A stretch of DNA of 64,000 nucleotides. Source: Cavia porcellus (Eukaryota; Chordata; Mammalia; Rodentia; Caviidae). The number at the start of each line of letters is the position of its first letter. Position 1 is the stretch's first letter. The stretch spans positions 70,697,482 to 70,761,481 of the forward strand of contig NW_026947484.1 in assembly GCF_034190915.1 (NCBI RefSeq). The letters are read 5' to 3'. The notes below the pieces were generated by a model. The model was not told where the DNA came from. It did no database searches and saw only the letters and a program-made list of their open reading frames with translations. This document shows, piece by piece, positions 1 to 13,029 of the stretch. The position numbers and the translations under genes are program-made.

Positions 1-374
1 TTCAGAGGTGGCTGGATCTAGAGTGTGTGGTGCTGGATTCAAGGTGTATGGTTGCTGAATGAGTTCAATGACTGGTTTCGTGTAGTTCTGGTTAGGATTT
101 AGGGTACCCACCCTAGGTGTGAGTGCTACCTGACCTCAGCATGGGTAATCTGGATGAAATATAAGGTACAGGGTCACTGCTGTCATTTGTCATCTTGCTG
201 CCTTTTTCCATGAACTGTTTCTCCTTTACAATGTCTCTTTGCCACGCCACCTTGCTGTGGAGCCAACCAACTATTTACTGCAACCTCTATAAACTGTGAG
301 CCAAATAAACCTTTCCTCCTTTAACTTTTGGTGTCAGACATTTTGTCACAGTAACAAGAAAAAGTAACTATACA
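1..374 (+). mobile_element. MaLR-type LTR, 5' part cut by window edge
   Basis: The right half carries the MaLR 3' signature: an 'actgtgagccaaataaacc' block holding the AATAAA poly(A) signal, then 'ttttgtcacagtaac', ending near 'actataca'. The same layout recurs at 9.5, 25.6, 37.9 and 44.2 kb (the last reversed). MaLR LTRs belong to non-autonomous relatives of ERVL and usually survive as solo LTRs. The left end lies outside the window, so neither length nor target duplication can be judged. Confidence 0.8.
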
Positions 375-702
375 ATGAAAGTCATCACAGTAACCTTCCT
401 TTCTCTTGTCTCCGTCACACTAGCCATGGAGGTTTTCAAAGGTAAGTACAGATTAATTTATTTTACTGTATATTTGACATTTTATCATTTAGTACTATAT
501 TATAGTATTGTAATAATTTGAAAGGAACATTTCTGGGTCATGGAATGAATTGCCTGAGTTTCCATTATTTCTTAAGGGAAAATATGCTTTGATATACAAG
601 TGCTTTGAATTATAAATCTGTTTCTAGAATGAATTATGCTTGCAAACTAAGGTTTTACTGTGTTAGACTTCCTAATGCTTTAATATTTGATAGAGATGAA
701 TT
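375..702. other. AT-rich sequence, nothing recognised
   Basis: No open frame, RNA gene or repeat family could be supported in this stretch. Confidence 0.5.
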
Positions 703-905
703 TTTTGGTTTGTTTTCTTTTTTGTGTTACTGGAGACATAACCCAGGACCTTTACACTGAACCACACACCTAGGGCCCCTTTTATTAATTTTGAGACAGT
801 TTCTTGCCAAGTCAGTAAATTGTCCAGCCTAGACTGAAACTTATGATGTTCCTGCCTCAGGCCCTCACGTGCTGGGACTTTAGATGTGCGCTGCCATGCC
901 TGGCT
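703..905 (-). mobile_element. B1-dID-type dimeric SINE
   Basis: On the minus strand it begins with a 7SL-derived B1 monomer ('gccaggcatggcagcgcaca', then the 'agtcccagcacgtgagg' block) and continues into a tRNA-like ID monomer ('gttcagtgtaaaggtcctgg' region) followed by an A-rich tail. A B1 followed by a degenerate ID is the B1-dID layout known from several non-muroid rodent groups. It is well diverged, so probably old. Confidence 0.75.
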
Positions 906-3900
906 GACTTTAGAACCACCCGGTCACTGACTTTGTTTACATAAAAAGACACAGAAAAGAAAACCACGATGATGTTTACTTGAAGTTACCTTTTGCCATC
1001 AAAATCTGTTGTTTATTTTTTTAAATATTTATTACATATTGTTATCTTAGAAGTTGTTCAAGTTACAAAATCAAAGCATAAGAAGTGAGCAGACATGGAC
1101 AAAAATATGTGTTATTAGATAATGTCAAAAGGTTTATTTTCATTAAGAAATTTCTAAGTGATAAATTACAAGAAATTTTAACTCTCAGTTTTGATATATT
1201 TTGCTCAGTCCTTCTTATGTTATGTTTCTCAGATGACTTAAAGAAGGCTCTTCTGTTTCTTCCCTTTCTGTGTGAAAGTTAAAAGTGTTTCAAGTTTAAT
1301 ATAGGTAATCAGAAAAGAAAATTCCAAACAGAAAGTTTGCCCTAAGAATATGTGACATTTTATGCTCTAATAGCAATAACTTTCAAAATCATATTGGTGA
1401 GAGGTAAACTGCTAAGTAAGCTTGTACTTTACTCTAAGAGGAAAATTATATAGCTCCAATATTTATTATTTGGTTAATGTTCTGAAATTTGCAGACAAAT
1501 AAATGGAAGAAAACACAAGAATAATCAACTTACATGATTTCACAATTACAAAAATTCTTAAAATTATACTATCTTTCCTCACATTTGACAAGTTTTCTGT
1601 TTACCATCTAGTTGAATATGGTAAAATGATTAACTCTGTAAACACTTTTAATTGAGAACAAGTCTCAAGAAACAGATATAATTAAAAACTTTTGTTTTTG
1701 GTTCTCTTTCATCCAGAAAGTTGTACAGATGAGTACTTAAAACTTTAAAGGAACAGTTAGATATAAGCTCATTCATAAAGCAAAGAACTCCCAAATTCAT
1801 TATGTAACACCAAAATAAATTTGTTGATTAAACTAGGAAATACCAACATGAGGAAAAATCAGAGTCAATTTCACAAACATAATTATTAAGAAGTAATGCT
1901 AAACAATAGTTCATGAATAATTAAGTTTTGTCACAGAAATTCAGGAATTATCTAAGTTCACCCTATTATTAGCTACCCAGGATACCACATGATGATTTTT
2001 TTCAAATATTACCCTTGGTTTCTTCCACGTATCTTTTTTCTCTTTCCTCTAATTCCAATCTCTACCAAACACTTTGAAAAGTACTCTAAAGATCCCATAT
2101 GTATAAACTTAGTTAAGCTCCTGTCTTTGAAAGTTGTTTTGAAAAGCTGCTTCGGACTTCTGTGTTGCCTTCATGGGCACATTCACTTATTAGAGAAATA
2201 TAAAGGGCTAAAGTAGTAGGCATCTTCAGATAAAAGAGTGTTAGGCAGTTACTCAAGAACCATGTTGGAATTAAAAGAAGGATAGGGATTGAATCCAACA
2301 AAAAGTTAGGCACAATTCCACTCAAAAAAAAAAAAAAAAAAAAAAGATCACAGAGAGCCTTGCTCTACAGAAACAGATCAAACTGCTGTTCGCTGCTGTT
2401 GCTGTTTGACTCCAAAACAAAATTATTTCCCTTATTTAACTTTTCCTTTTTCTGTAATGGTGATATCTGATTTTAGTTAGTAATGTTTAGATCATTTATC
2501 CTTGTGCTTAAATACATGCTTAGGATATTTCTTTTAACTATTTTTTATGCAAGGCATTTTACTTGATTTCAGTCCAAAAGATTGCACTTTCAGTGATCTG
2601 GTACAAAATTCAATGTGAACAGATAACTTACAATAAAAAAATATTTTGTCTTCATTTAGAACAACTTTCCCCCCAAACTTTAGACATTCTGATTGTGTTT
2701 GTATCTATACAGTCTATTAACTCAACAATAAAAGGAAGAGAAGTTACAAATTATGATACAGGAAAAAATAAAATATTTGTAAATTTCAAATAAATCCACG
2801 AGAGTAGCTGTTGTCAAGTATTTATAATAAATAAAATTTGGCTATGAATTTGGCAATCAAGGCAAAATAGAAACTTAGCTCATAGAATTGAATTGTTTGT
2901 TTAACTTATACCACCTGACAGATACCTCACCTCTCTCTTTTTTTCCTTATGTATAAATGACAGTATCGCAAAAAGACATGAAACCTTAAGAGAATCATAG
3001 TGTAATTTATTTCTATTGCTCTAACTTTTAAATGTCTTTTAAAATGTAGGCATAAAAGACAATATGAGTAAATTGTTCTTCTTCTAGAGAGTAAACGAAG
3101 TCTGACTAATACAACCATTCCTGCAATCAAAATACATTATATTTAACATGCATTTGAAAATGTGTGTTTTTATCTTGATTTTCAGTGTGTAATATTTTCC
3201 TAAAATTTCCCAATAAAAAATAATGTAACTGGAAGTAACTTAAAAGACTCAGTAATTGTTTTCTTCATTTTGAATCACTCAGAACAGATGGCTCGCTTTT
3301 ATTTTTTATTTTTAAGAAAACACACAGCTATCTATGACGTGATTTTATACCCTGGGTGGTCAGGAATGAGCTAAGCCCTGTCCTCCTCAATTAACCAAAA
3401 TGTCAAAATATAAACCATGAATTCTAACAAATCAAAATGTTCTGTTAGATAATATTTGAAACAGATTTTCACAGATCGTTTTATGAGTGATGCAGTACAA
3501 ATATGATGAAAAGCAGAATTATCTCAAATTGAATTATTGCACTCCCTGAAGGCTTTTACAGGTTTTTAAAAATGCACTTAAGAAATTCAGATCTAAATTA
3601 AAATTTTACTAAGATCTTTCTCAGAGTTATTAATATGTACCTATTCATAACACTCATTTTGAATATCCAAAATGAAAGTAACCCATAAAAGTATATCCTG
3701 GACATCTTTGTTCCCTGTTCACCCACTATGAAATCTACAGTTCATAATGCCCTATTGAGTAGAGAATTTTATATCATGTTTTTGCAAAATATTGCAAAGC
3801 CTTATGTATCCATTAAGGAAAAAAGACCATTTATATAACCTTTCAGAATAGCTAAGCATATCAGTAAATGAAACCACATAAGACTAGTAAGGTCTGTATA

Positions 3901-4740
3901 AATGCTATCAAGGTAGTTGAGATAGAATTAATCTGACACACAATTTATAACTTCCATAGATCTAAAATTATCTTAGAAAATCAAAGTCATTTAGATGAGT
4001 TTTGTGTCTGTGTGTAGGAAAGCTTGGAGTCATAGCAAAAAGTACATCAATCGTCATCCTGATAGCTTTTGTTTATATGTACACATATAAATATATTTAT
4101 AGAAAATAAAATGTATAGAATTTTCCTTTTACAAAATACTATTCTAAAGAAACAAGAAATGTCTACAAGTATGTTTTCTAGGTGCACCTTTAGAAATTAT
4201 ATATGGGTCTCAGTGTCCCACTGAAAATTAACTTGAAAATTATCAAACATTCAAGACAAAATAATTATTTTGGGGTAGCAAATAATAGAGGAATAAAGAT
4301 TGTAAGTTGTTTTTTGATCCTACTACAGAATTTTGCCTTGATTTTCACTTTATGCTTCTTTGAAATGGTCATTTATTTATTTAAAAAATCAAGTTGCTTG
4401 GTACTTCCCATACAAATAAATATTACCAAGACTAAAGTAACTCTCCTATACAATGAAGAATAATATTAACAATTAGAAAAGAAAGCTGGCAGAGAAAACA
4501 GACGCTGCCAGTAGTTTGAATTGTGAAATCTTTACAAGTACTATAAATATTAAAAAGCAGTCTTGTTAAAGGATGATATAAAGACATTTTTCAGAGCTCT
4601 ATGTTCTGAGTAAAAAAGCTGTTTCAGGGAGAGCCAATAGGAATACCTAGATTCGCTTTGATCCTGGATTCACTTTAGTTAAGTTAAAACTATTGCCATC
4701 CACTTCCAGTTAAAGATATTAGACCACTTACAACTTTATT
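906..4740. other. Non-coding AT-rich stretch; one short shared segment
   Basis: No coding signal was found. The only notable item is 1031-1087, which matches 41081-41140 at roughly 85-90 percent over about 56 aligned bases ('cttagaa', then 'ttgttcaagttacaaaat'). A run of about 21 A lies near 2324-2345. Small open frames here have no recognisable domains. Confidence 0.5.
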
Positions 4741-4741
4741 T

Positions 4742-5381
4742 TGCAGACACCCTTGCAGCTGGAGAGTGGGGATGTCTGGCCTGCGGGTAAGTCCAGGGAG
4801 ACCCTAGAGGGAGAGTCGGGATGAAAGGGGACAAGAGAAGAAGGAGACAAAACATAAGTCCAATCAAGTCTCATTTATTCAAGGAAAGAGTAACAAATAT
4901 ATAGCGTATTGCGGGAGGAGGGTCTTGGGTTCTGAGACATCAGCAGGTAACTTAACAACAGTGGCAAGACCAAGGGTTATAGGTTAATTCAAATTTCCTA
5001 CGGGCTATAGGGTAATTCAAATCTCCTGTGCACAGACTCAAGGCGAGCTTATTAGCATAATCCCTTAATGGGCCAAACAAACCAGGCAAGGAGCTGCATA
5101 ACTACCAAACTTAACTCCTAGAGGGGGTTAAAGTGGTGCGGCCTGCAGATATAAGGTGGCAGCCAATTACAGGGCTTCACACATGGGGAAATGAAAAGGA
5201 GAGAACTGTTCAGGGGAGTAGCTGGTCCACAAGTTTCCAAACCACCGCTATGCTGGAGTCCAATGCGAGGGTGCATCAGTCTAGAGGGATGGTTCAGTGC
5301 GAAAATTAGGATTAGCACCAGGAACAGAGCTTTTTTTTTGCATCTGAACCACTGGCAGCAAAGAGTGGTGTAGAAGCTCCA
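4742..5381 (-). mobile_element. ERV-like LTR, antisense solo copy
   Basis: Read on the minus strand, this ~640-bp block has LTR organisation: a long U3-like region, a TATA-like 'ctatatattt' (near 4897-4906), an AATAAA signal at 4874-4879 and a pyrimidine-rich U5-like end. It would run from TG at 5381 to CA at 4742, but the flanks show no matching duplication, so both ends are approximate. It is GC-richer than its surroundings. The family is not identified. The layout is more like an ERVK-type LTR than MaLR. Confidence 0.6.
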
Positions 5382-6224
5382 AGGCTATTGGAATCCCGAG
5401 ATTATTACTCACTAGATGTTTATCACTTACTTCCTATGTCCCCATGCGCTTGAAATTCTTAGAATGAGTTCTAAGTCTTGCATGGAATCCGGGGCCCCAA
5501 ATGGGAGTCATTCCAAGGATTTATGACTTTCTGGCTGAGGATAGAGAAATTGTGGAATAGAGATACATGGTCCCTGCTGCTACTACTAATCGGAATTCCA
5601 GACCTGGGGAGTATGCATTAACACAAAATCCTTATGCTAACCACTAAGTGCTGGAGTAGTGAGCTACGATCAGTATTAACTAGCAGAGAAATATGGGTCT
5701 CCATTAGCACAATTTAAAAATTTGTCATTGGCTTTGGCTGGGTGCCTGAAGATTGAGGATTCCATTAGTGAAAGTTGGAGAAGCTTTGCTGCATCACTAT
5801 TAAAGTCTGAAAAGACAGGACAAAATTGTTTGGGAAACTAGCAAAAGAAGTAATCCTTATGAAATGTCAGAAAGTTTGACAAGGTCCACTAATATTAGGT
5901 AGCATTGGCTAATGGGGCATATTTGGAAGGTGTAAGGTACCAATTAATTTTTAAGTTGTGGTTAAGATAGGGTTAAAATGAAACTTACTTTCAAGTGAAA
6001 TTTAAAGGAAGCAAAGTATGTAGGCCTATTGTGTTAGCAAACTTTTCATTACCATTCTTCTAAGACAAATTCTTGAGACAGCAAACTTCTCAGTACTAAG
6101 ACCAAATCCAGGGCAGTGTCAGGAAAGTATCTGGGTAAGGATTAAATAAGAAAGTTATTGTGATTTTTAATCATGCTACGATATTTCAATGGATTTTTAA
6201 ACCTGCCCAGAGGGACGGTAATGT
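5382..6224. other. Unassigned sequence between LTR-like elements
   Basis: No frame with retroviral gag, pol or env motifs was found, so this does not look like provirus interior. No other repeat was recognised. Confidence 0.45.
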
Positions 6225-6492
6225 GTACTTCTGGGTGTGTGGGCCGGGCATGGGGGAATAAAACTGAATACTGTAGGTGGCCTCTGCCATTTTCTTTCTG
6301 CTTCCCTGCTCCATTTTCATGCTGTGGAATGAGAGGCTTGGTGCCACCATGCTCTCTGCCATCAGCTTACTGCCTTGGAGCCAGATGAAAGTGGACCGAA
6401 TCCCTGAAACCATAAGCCAAATTAAATTCCTCTGCTGTTAGGTTTTGAGTGTCAGTTATTGTGTTTCAGTGGTGGGAAGGCTAATAGAGTCA
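6225..6492 (+). mobile_element. MaLR LTR 3' half (ORR1/MT-like)
   Basis: Shows the MaLR progression 'gccaccatgctctctgcc', 'cttggagccagatgaaagtgg', 'ccataagccaaattaaa' and the 'gtcagttattgtgtttcagt' terminus. The 5' half is missing or too diverged to recognise. Confidence 0.7.
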
Positions 6493-6742
6493 CCTCGTTG
6501 CAAATTGTGGTAGATTCTTGTGAAAAAGAAAGCTTAGGTAGACAAAAGAATCAAGCTCTCAGAATGTGAGACTAGAAACTGGAGAACAATGCCATGAAGT
6601 TATGACCAAGTCCTAATCAAGAAATTGGCAGTGCACTACCCAAGACAGCAGAGGGGCTATCTTTGTCATTTTCCTATTGAATGGAAATACTCATGATAGT
6701 ATCTTGTATCTCTCCAGCCATTACAGTGCATTACAAGGCTCT

Positions 6743-6744
<2 letters not shown>

Positions 6745-6792
<48 letters not shown>
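6745..6792. repeat. (TG)24 microsatellite
   Basis: Uninterrupted TG dinucleotide run of 48 bases, likely length-variable between individuals. Confidence 0.97.
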
Positions 6793-6793
<1 letters not shown>

Positions 6794-7150
6794 TCTTTTC
6801 AGGTCATGAGTCTTCATGTTCAGAATAAATGTACACTGCTGAAGCTTTATTCCTATGTTGACATTATTTAGATGATGAGATCTTAAACTCTCACTTGATG
6901 GTATCATGAGATAAAACTGTCTTAGGGCATTGTTGAGTGTACTATATATGTGGGAAGTATGAAAATAAATTGTAGTCAGGAAAAAACCTGGAGTTTTTAA
7001 AAGATAGACTTCAAGTTATCACATACATTTTTGTCAGTAGTATAATTTCAGTAGCATACCAGTTTCATTTTCCTTTTATTCAGGAAAATCATGGCTGCTT
7101 TGACAAGCAGGGCAAAAGGAATGGAGTACTTCATTGTATTTCTTCCTAGG
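6793..7150. other. AT-rich sequence, nothing recognised
   Basis: No frame, RNA gene or repeat family could be supported. Confidence 0.5.
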
Positions 7151-7157
7151 TGTGTAA

Positions 7158-7246
7158 GAGATGGAGAGGGAGAGGAGGACAGAGAGGGGAAGGGGAAAAG
7201 AAGGGGAGGCGCAAGGGGAGGGGGAGGGAAAAGGGGAGGGTAGGGA
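7158..7246. repeat. GA-rich low-complexity purine tract
   Basis: About 90 bases almost entirely of G and A on the plus strand, in loose GGGGA/GGGAG/AGGGG steps. Such tracts can form triplex or G-quadruplex structures, but no function is implied. Confidence 0.9.
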
Positions 7247-9456
7247 GAGAATGTAAATGCTTGTAAAAATCCTTCCCTTAAATTGTGTAATCCTTTAAAA
7301 AGATAAGGATATTAATTATCCTACTGGTCACTTTTGAGTAAGATACAACCATGGATCTCAATGAACCGATACAATAGTAATATCTGTCTATATTTGTATC
7401 TAATCTGTCTTCATTTATTTCAAAATCCTAATCAATAGTGACCATTTCTTGAATTTATCCTTCTTTAATTGGTAACTAGGAGAAATATAAATTATTTAGG
7501 AAAGCAACATGCATAAGTGACATGGTTGAAAACTGACAATGTAAAATTGAGAATTACTTATCCTATTCATCAGCTGAAATATTTTTCCATTAATACCTTT
7601 ATTAATCTTTACAATTGAATATTAATTCAATTTTAAGAAAAAGAACTTCATAGGAAAGTTTCTTTTTTGTACCTCATTTATTAAAAAACTTCATTAAAAA
7701 AACAAAACTTAATTTCTCAAGAGATAATAAATTATCAAGTGGTTAAATAAAATTAACCACAAATTTAAATTGGAGGGAAAAAGAGAAGAAAAAAACCCTT
7801 TAAATTTCTGGGTTACTTGTCTTTGGAGATAGTATTTCCCATGGAAAATTAAAAGTGTGATAAATAATTTTTAAAAATTCTAGTTCATTTTAAATCTGTC
7901 AGTAAAAGTCTCAGTAATGTGGAGAGTGAAATGTAGTTTGGGAGGCCAGCTTTGATCATTTAAGAAGTTAGCGTGGAAATCAAATTAGCCTCAAGATCCC
8001 TTTTGACTCCAAATCTTATGTTACTTATAAAACAAGCAACAAAAAATATAAATAAAACAAAAGACTAGTTTTGGGTAAAACATCAAATACTTGCCAAATG
8101 GACCGCAAAGCTGTGTAACTTCTCAGATATGACAGCTGTAATGAGCAGGAGATGTAGGTAAGTACAGCGAGAGATTTTATAATGCAGGAGTGCGAACACT
8201 GGGGATAAAATGACTAGTAAGTCCAGGAAAATGAGATTTGTGTAATGAGCAGAGGAGAAACACACATTGATGTATTAATCAGTCATAAAGTTAGTCTTGA
8301 AATTGCCCCTTTATTGACACCTTTTTCTTTGTAAAATTAATATCTTGTTAGATGACTGGCTGTGCTTATAAACTTTAGCAAACTGTGGTAAAATTTCAGT
8401 TTCTTTCTGTCTTCATTGCACTACAAGTCACTTGAAATGTTAATCAAGTTTCACTAAAGTGACAAAAATGACTCAATGGTTTATTGTATTTATTGTCTGT
8501 TGTCTTTAAAATTTTTGGTCTCTTACCATGTGTCGCCTTAAATAATTACATAACGTCTCAAAACCATTTCTAAGATTGCAGTCAAATTTTAAACTAAAAA
8601 TAAAACTAAAGTTTGTAATTTTCTCAGCTGATCTTGGATAGCTAGGTGGATAGATCGATATCAAATGGAAAGTAAGGTATTCCATTGGTGAATAATGTTG
8701 TATATTTGTATAAATATTTATATAAAGTCAGAAAAATAAGTGGCTTTAAAAACAGTCCCATTTAAATTATAGTTAGTCATCTTATTCCTGCTACTAAAAT
8801 GCCACTATTTTAAGTGAAAAAAGAGAACAGAGCAATAGCTTTCTTCCTAATCCTGGTTTTCTAGAATTTATGTACATTAATGTCTTCTACATTGTGTTTT
8901 ATAAATTTATTGCGAGGTATTCTCATTGCATTAGCAAACAGGTAGAAGCAGGTAAAGAGGAGATGCTAAACTATTATTTTGTCTATGGTAATAGTACAGC
9001 AGTAACAAGGAGGAATGTATCACTTTTCTCTTTTTGAAACGAGTATTTTTCACCCCTGGAATGAGAATATACATCTTGCTAGACTTGAAACATGTTCCCC
9101 CTAGGAATGAAAGAATTGTAAATAAAGTAGCACAGATTAAGCCCAACAGCACACTGAGCTGGGCCACTCCAGCCACCTTTTCTTGCAAAATTGATTGAAC
9201 TTCCAAAAGTCAAAAGTGACTTTCACTGACAGTCATGGCCATCATTGTTGGTACGGAAAATCTAGCAAGTGTATTACATTTTTCTCACACTGATAATTAG
9301 TAATTCTGTCAACAAATGTCAGATGCAATGAGTTAGCATTTGAGTCTTTTTGAGACCTGGGATAGCTGGTGCTCACACCTTGCGATTCTTGGGCTGCAGC
9401 CTTTTTCTCCTTAGAATGATGGGGATAACTTTCTCAAATTTTTTCGTTTATAGAAA
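7247..9456. other. Non-coding AT-rich stretch
   Basis: No coding signal or recognisable repeat. The minus-strand frame at 8931-9206 (91 codons) has no family signature and looks like chance. Confidence 0.5.
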
Positions 9457-9461
9457 TACTC

Positions 9462-9831
9462 TGCTGTGGTTTGTGTCTAGGTGTCTCCCCAAAGCCTCCT
9501 ACAGGCATGGTGCATGGTGGATTTTCAGAGGCATCTGAATCTACAGTTTGCATTTGATTCGTGGTCAAAGTTGGATTAAGGATGTGAGTGCCACACCTGC
9601 CCTAGGGCAGGTAGCCTGCGTACAACATAAGGAACAGAAAGAGGCTTGTACCTTTTTTCCTTTGCTTGCATTTTCTGTCCTCTGCCACCATGAACTATTG
9701 CTGTCTGCCATGTGCTACCCTGTCATGGAGCCAACTGATTATGGACTGAAACCTCTGCAAAATAAACCTTTCCCCCTTTAATTTTGAGTATTAGATATTT
9801 TGTCTCAGGAATGAGAAAAATCACTGAAACA
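9462..9831 (+). mobile_element. Complete MaLR solo LTR
   Basis: The element begins TGCTGTGGTTTG and ends in CA. It is bounded by the five-base duplication TACTC (9457-9461 and 9832-9836). Inside are the block 'tggagccaactgattatgg', an AATAAA signal ('caaaataaacctttccc') and the 'gatattttgtctcag' terminus. At 370 bp with no internal region, it is a solo LTR left by recombination between the two LTRs of an ancestral insertion. Confidence 0.88.
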
Positions 9832-9836
9832 TACTC

Positions 9837-11514
9837 TTTTTTAACTTCAGTGCTATGTCATACTGTTCAGGAAACTTCACATCAGAGTATCACAGAATTT
9901 GTCTATCTCAGAAGCCACACTACAGAACACATTAGCCAACAGTATAGTTTTTCATTCTAGAATAAAAATCTCACAGATTCCCAAGGGCATATTTACTTTC
10001 CAGTGTTCCATGCAGCCATATAGGGACAACAAAGATAAAATTATTCTGGTCATCTTTACTTTTAATAGTATGAGTAGTGGATATTTATGGTCTTTTTTTC
10101 TGTTAACTCTGAGGGGCTTTTTATTTCTGTGAATATTTATATAGCAAATTGAGTCACACACAAATGCAAATACATGAATCTCAAAATGCTTCTCAGGGAT
10201 TCTATAATCTACACCTGAGTGTGAAGAAACAGAATTTATGACATTCTGTATCATTTTACTTAATCCTACATAACTTTTTAAGAGTCAAACAGAAGTTTAC
10301 AAGGTAAGAAATTACACATAAAATTCAGAACATTGGCCTTATTGGAATTCACTATAGAATGACATTTTTGAGTGTCAATGATCAGATAAACATGAACAGT
10401 GTTGACCCTGGTCCCTGAGTTGTACCTGTCGCTTTGCCACCCTCTCCATCAGTCACACAATGCATGCCTGTCCCTTCTAATCAGCTACTCCTCACTTTTC
10501 CTCCTGCTCCTTGATGATTTTTTTCAAATTTCTGTTGTAGGTTTAGACTTGGTTTATAAGCAAGATGGAAAAAAATCTTCCTTCCCTACAAAGTATATAA
10601 CTATTTTTCCAGAGTGAAATTAAACAATGCCTTATTCCATAATTAGCATCTTTCCTTCTTTCCCTGTCTTTGAAAAACACAAACACACTCACACACGCAT
10701 GCGTTCACATGCACACTTAAGGAAACACTACTAAAGAAGACTCTCTTACGGGCTTCATCCTAAAGCTGCAGGACACAGATGAAGATTTAAATGATCATAT
10801 TTAACACTTGATCAAAATCATAGACAATTTCTTATTTCTGTAAGAACCCTTTTCGTGCTTTTAGGGTCCAGAGACAAGTTACTTTAATTCTTCTACTTAT
10901 ACGTATTCAAATAAGAAGATTCCTAAACACAATCTACTACCTAAATTGTTTCATTTCTAAAGAATAGGTTTTAAAGCCTTGTTAGTCTTATCTAAATGTA
11001 ATTACATTTTCTATGAAGAGATCCCAAGACTAACAACACTTTTGTTTTTGTATCATGCATTTACAATTATAGTGCCAGTCAGAATAAAGACTGCACATAA
11101 TTATTTATGTTTGACATGAATGATGAGAACTACATACGTGGATGTAAAGTAGACAGGGAAGAGAAAATTATTTCTGGCAGGGGTAACAGTGTGTATGCAG
11201 GCAAGGAGATTGGAAGAGGTGTGACCTGTCCGAAGAAAAGAAGGGACTTTCGTTGTGGATTAGAGTGGATGAAAGCGGGGAGGTACTAGAAATAGCAGGC
11301 TTTAATGCGGAGATAGTGGACACAGAGCTGTGCTTCCTATCAAACACGACATTAGTGTGTCTTGCTCAGGATGCAAGGCACTGTCTGAGGTTTCAGGATG
11401 ATAGTTGGCTCAAAAAAGGCAAAGAGGAGCAACTTATTTATAAGTGCATTAAAAAAAGATTTTACTCTTCAAACCACGGTGTGGTCGGAGTTGCAGAGAA
11501 AGGTAGCTGGGGCC
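9837..11514. other. Non-coding; possible old L2 remnant near 11.1-11.3 kb
   Basis: Most of this stretch shows nothing. About 11100-11300 (tgaatgatgagaac, then gcaggcaaggagattgg, then gatgaaag) loosely resembles the antisense L2 pattern seen more clearly at 17.5 and 53 kb. Open frames of 60-100 codons here have no recognisable protein family. Confidence 0.35.
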
Positions 11515-11559
11515 AGCTGAGGTTTTACACAGGCAGAACTGAACTATGGTTATAGAATT
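11515..11559 (+). repeat. 45-bp segment duplicated at 13371-13415, with A-tail
   Basis: Matches 13371-13415 at 44 of 45 positions, and both copies run into an A tract. The motif (acaggcagaact, then aactatggttatagaa) resembles the 3' UTR of old L1ME-type elements. The sequence upstream of this copy is unrelated to that upstream of the other. Confidence 0.8.
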
Positions 11560-12679
11560 TAAAAAAAAAATAGACTAATACAACAGAAAGAATGGTGTAG
11601 TTAAGGTTTCAGTAATGGGAGCCATGTAGAAGCAACTGTACATGGATCTGATGGCTAGTATGTAGATGACCCAAGTAAATATGAACAGCTTTGCAATTGG
11701 AAATGCAGTTGATCAACAGAGGGAGCACAGAGAAACAAGTCATGATAAGTTAACTTAGCAAGTGTGGTAACAGCATGGTCGCTAAACGGGCCGGCGAGGT
11801 TTCTTCGAAGGTGCACACAGCACACAGAAGGCCTTGACTTCTTCCTTTGGAAAAGCTTCTGTGACTTCTTCAACATTTCAATGCTTCTTTGTTTAGAAAA
11901 ATAATGGTCCCTTTCCTGTCAAAAGAGTTAATAGGGATCTGACTGTGAGAGTAAATTGGGACTGTGGTTGGATTATTCCCCATGAAATGCCAGTTTTGTC
12001 AGTTTTTCTTTCACTGAACTTTGCCAACTTTGCTTATCACATGTTAGAGGTTCCACTGAATTATAGGTTTTCACTGATCAATGAGGAGAAATTATGAGTG
12101 GTGTCTTTTTGATTCCTACAATCTATAAAGGTCATTATCAAACAAGGTGAGATTTTAAATCACTCGAGTTACTTATAATGTATCCCATGACCTCATCATC
12201 AGAAAATCAACCTTTTCCCTTTCTTGTCGATGCATTCTACACAAACATAAGAGGAAAATTCCACTGAGAAACTCAAAGCAAATATTAAGATGAGGATGTT
12301 GTTCTGTGCTATACATTGTAGCACTTACATGAAGATAATCAGCTGATAACAAAACAAAGGTGAATCCCGAGCTCAAAGTCCAGAGTAATATATATTCCAG
12401 AGGAATAAATTGCAGGAAGAGAGAGAGGAAAGGGGAGAGAAGAGAGTATTCGGAATAACCTGGGTAATTCATCCTTTTAAGGGCTATATAAAGGTGTGAG
12501 AAAAATTTAGAAGAAGCTGAAGAAGAAAAGCAGGTTTTCTCAGGTTTAAGTAGGAGAAAAAAGACTAAAGCACTACACAAAATAGCAGAGGGAGTTGAAA
12601 AACTAATTCTTTAAATGATTTATTAATTAGCACAGCAGAGTACTTGCAGTCTTACCAAGATCAGCAGTGCTAAATGCAA
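11560..12679. other. Non-coding stretch, nothing recognised
   Basis: The minus-strand frame at 12173-12580 (135 codons) is hydrophobic because AT- and purine-rich sequence is being read on the complement. It has no recognisable domain or splice context and is not called as a gene. Confidence 0.45.
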
Positions 12680-12880
12680 TGACTGATGCCTGTATGTGCC
12701 ACCATATGGGAAGCTGAGGCCGGAGGATCCCAGATTGGATCTTCACGTAGGCAACTTAGTGAAACTCAATCTCCACTTGATATTAACCAAAAGCCCAAGA
12801 AACAATGACCCAGTCTCAAAGTAGAAAAAAAATCATGTACTGGGTATGTAGCCAAGTTCAATAGCCCTAGTTTCAGTCAT
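12680..12880 (+). mobile_element. B1-dID-type dimeric SINE
   Basis: A B1-like monomer ('gggaagctgaggccggagga', 'ctta gtgaaactc' block) is followed by a degenerate ID-like monomer ('ctgggtatgtagccaagtt', 'tagtttcagtcatcag'). The 3' end runs straight into the compound microsatellite, as is common where a SINE tail seeds a simple repeat. Confidence 0.72.
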
Positions 12881-12883
12881 CAG

Positions 12884-12885
<2 letters not shown>

Positions 12886-12963
<78 letters not shown>
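12886..12963. repeat. Compound (TC)n(CA)n microsatellite
   Basis: About 35 bases of TC followed directly by about 42 bases of CA, abutting the 3' end of the SINE. Confidence 0.96.
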
Positions 12964-12965
<2 letters not shown>

Positions 12966-13029
12966 TGAACAGTGTTTTTGAAATTTTAAAAGTTTCCAGT
13001 ATGTTTCAGTGAAAAAAATAAAATATATT

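Noticed and set aside
5382..6224. Provirus interior beside the antisense LTR
   Set aside because: No gag, pol or env-like frame or primer-binding site was seen.
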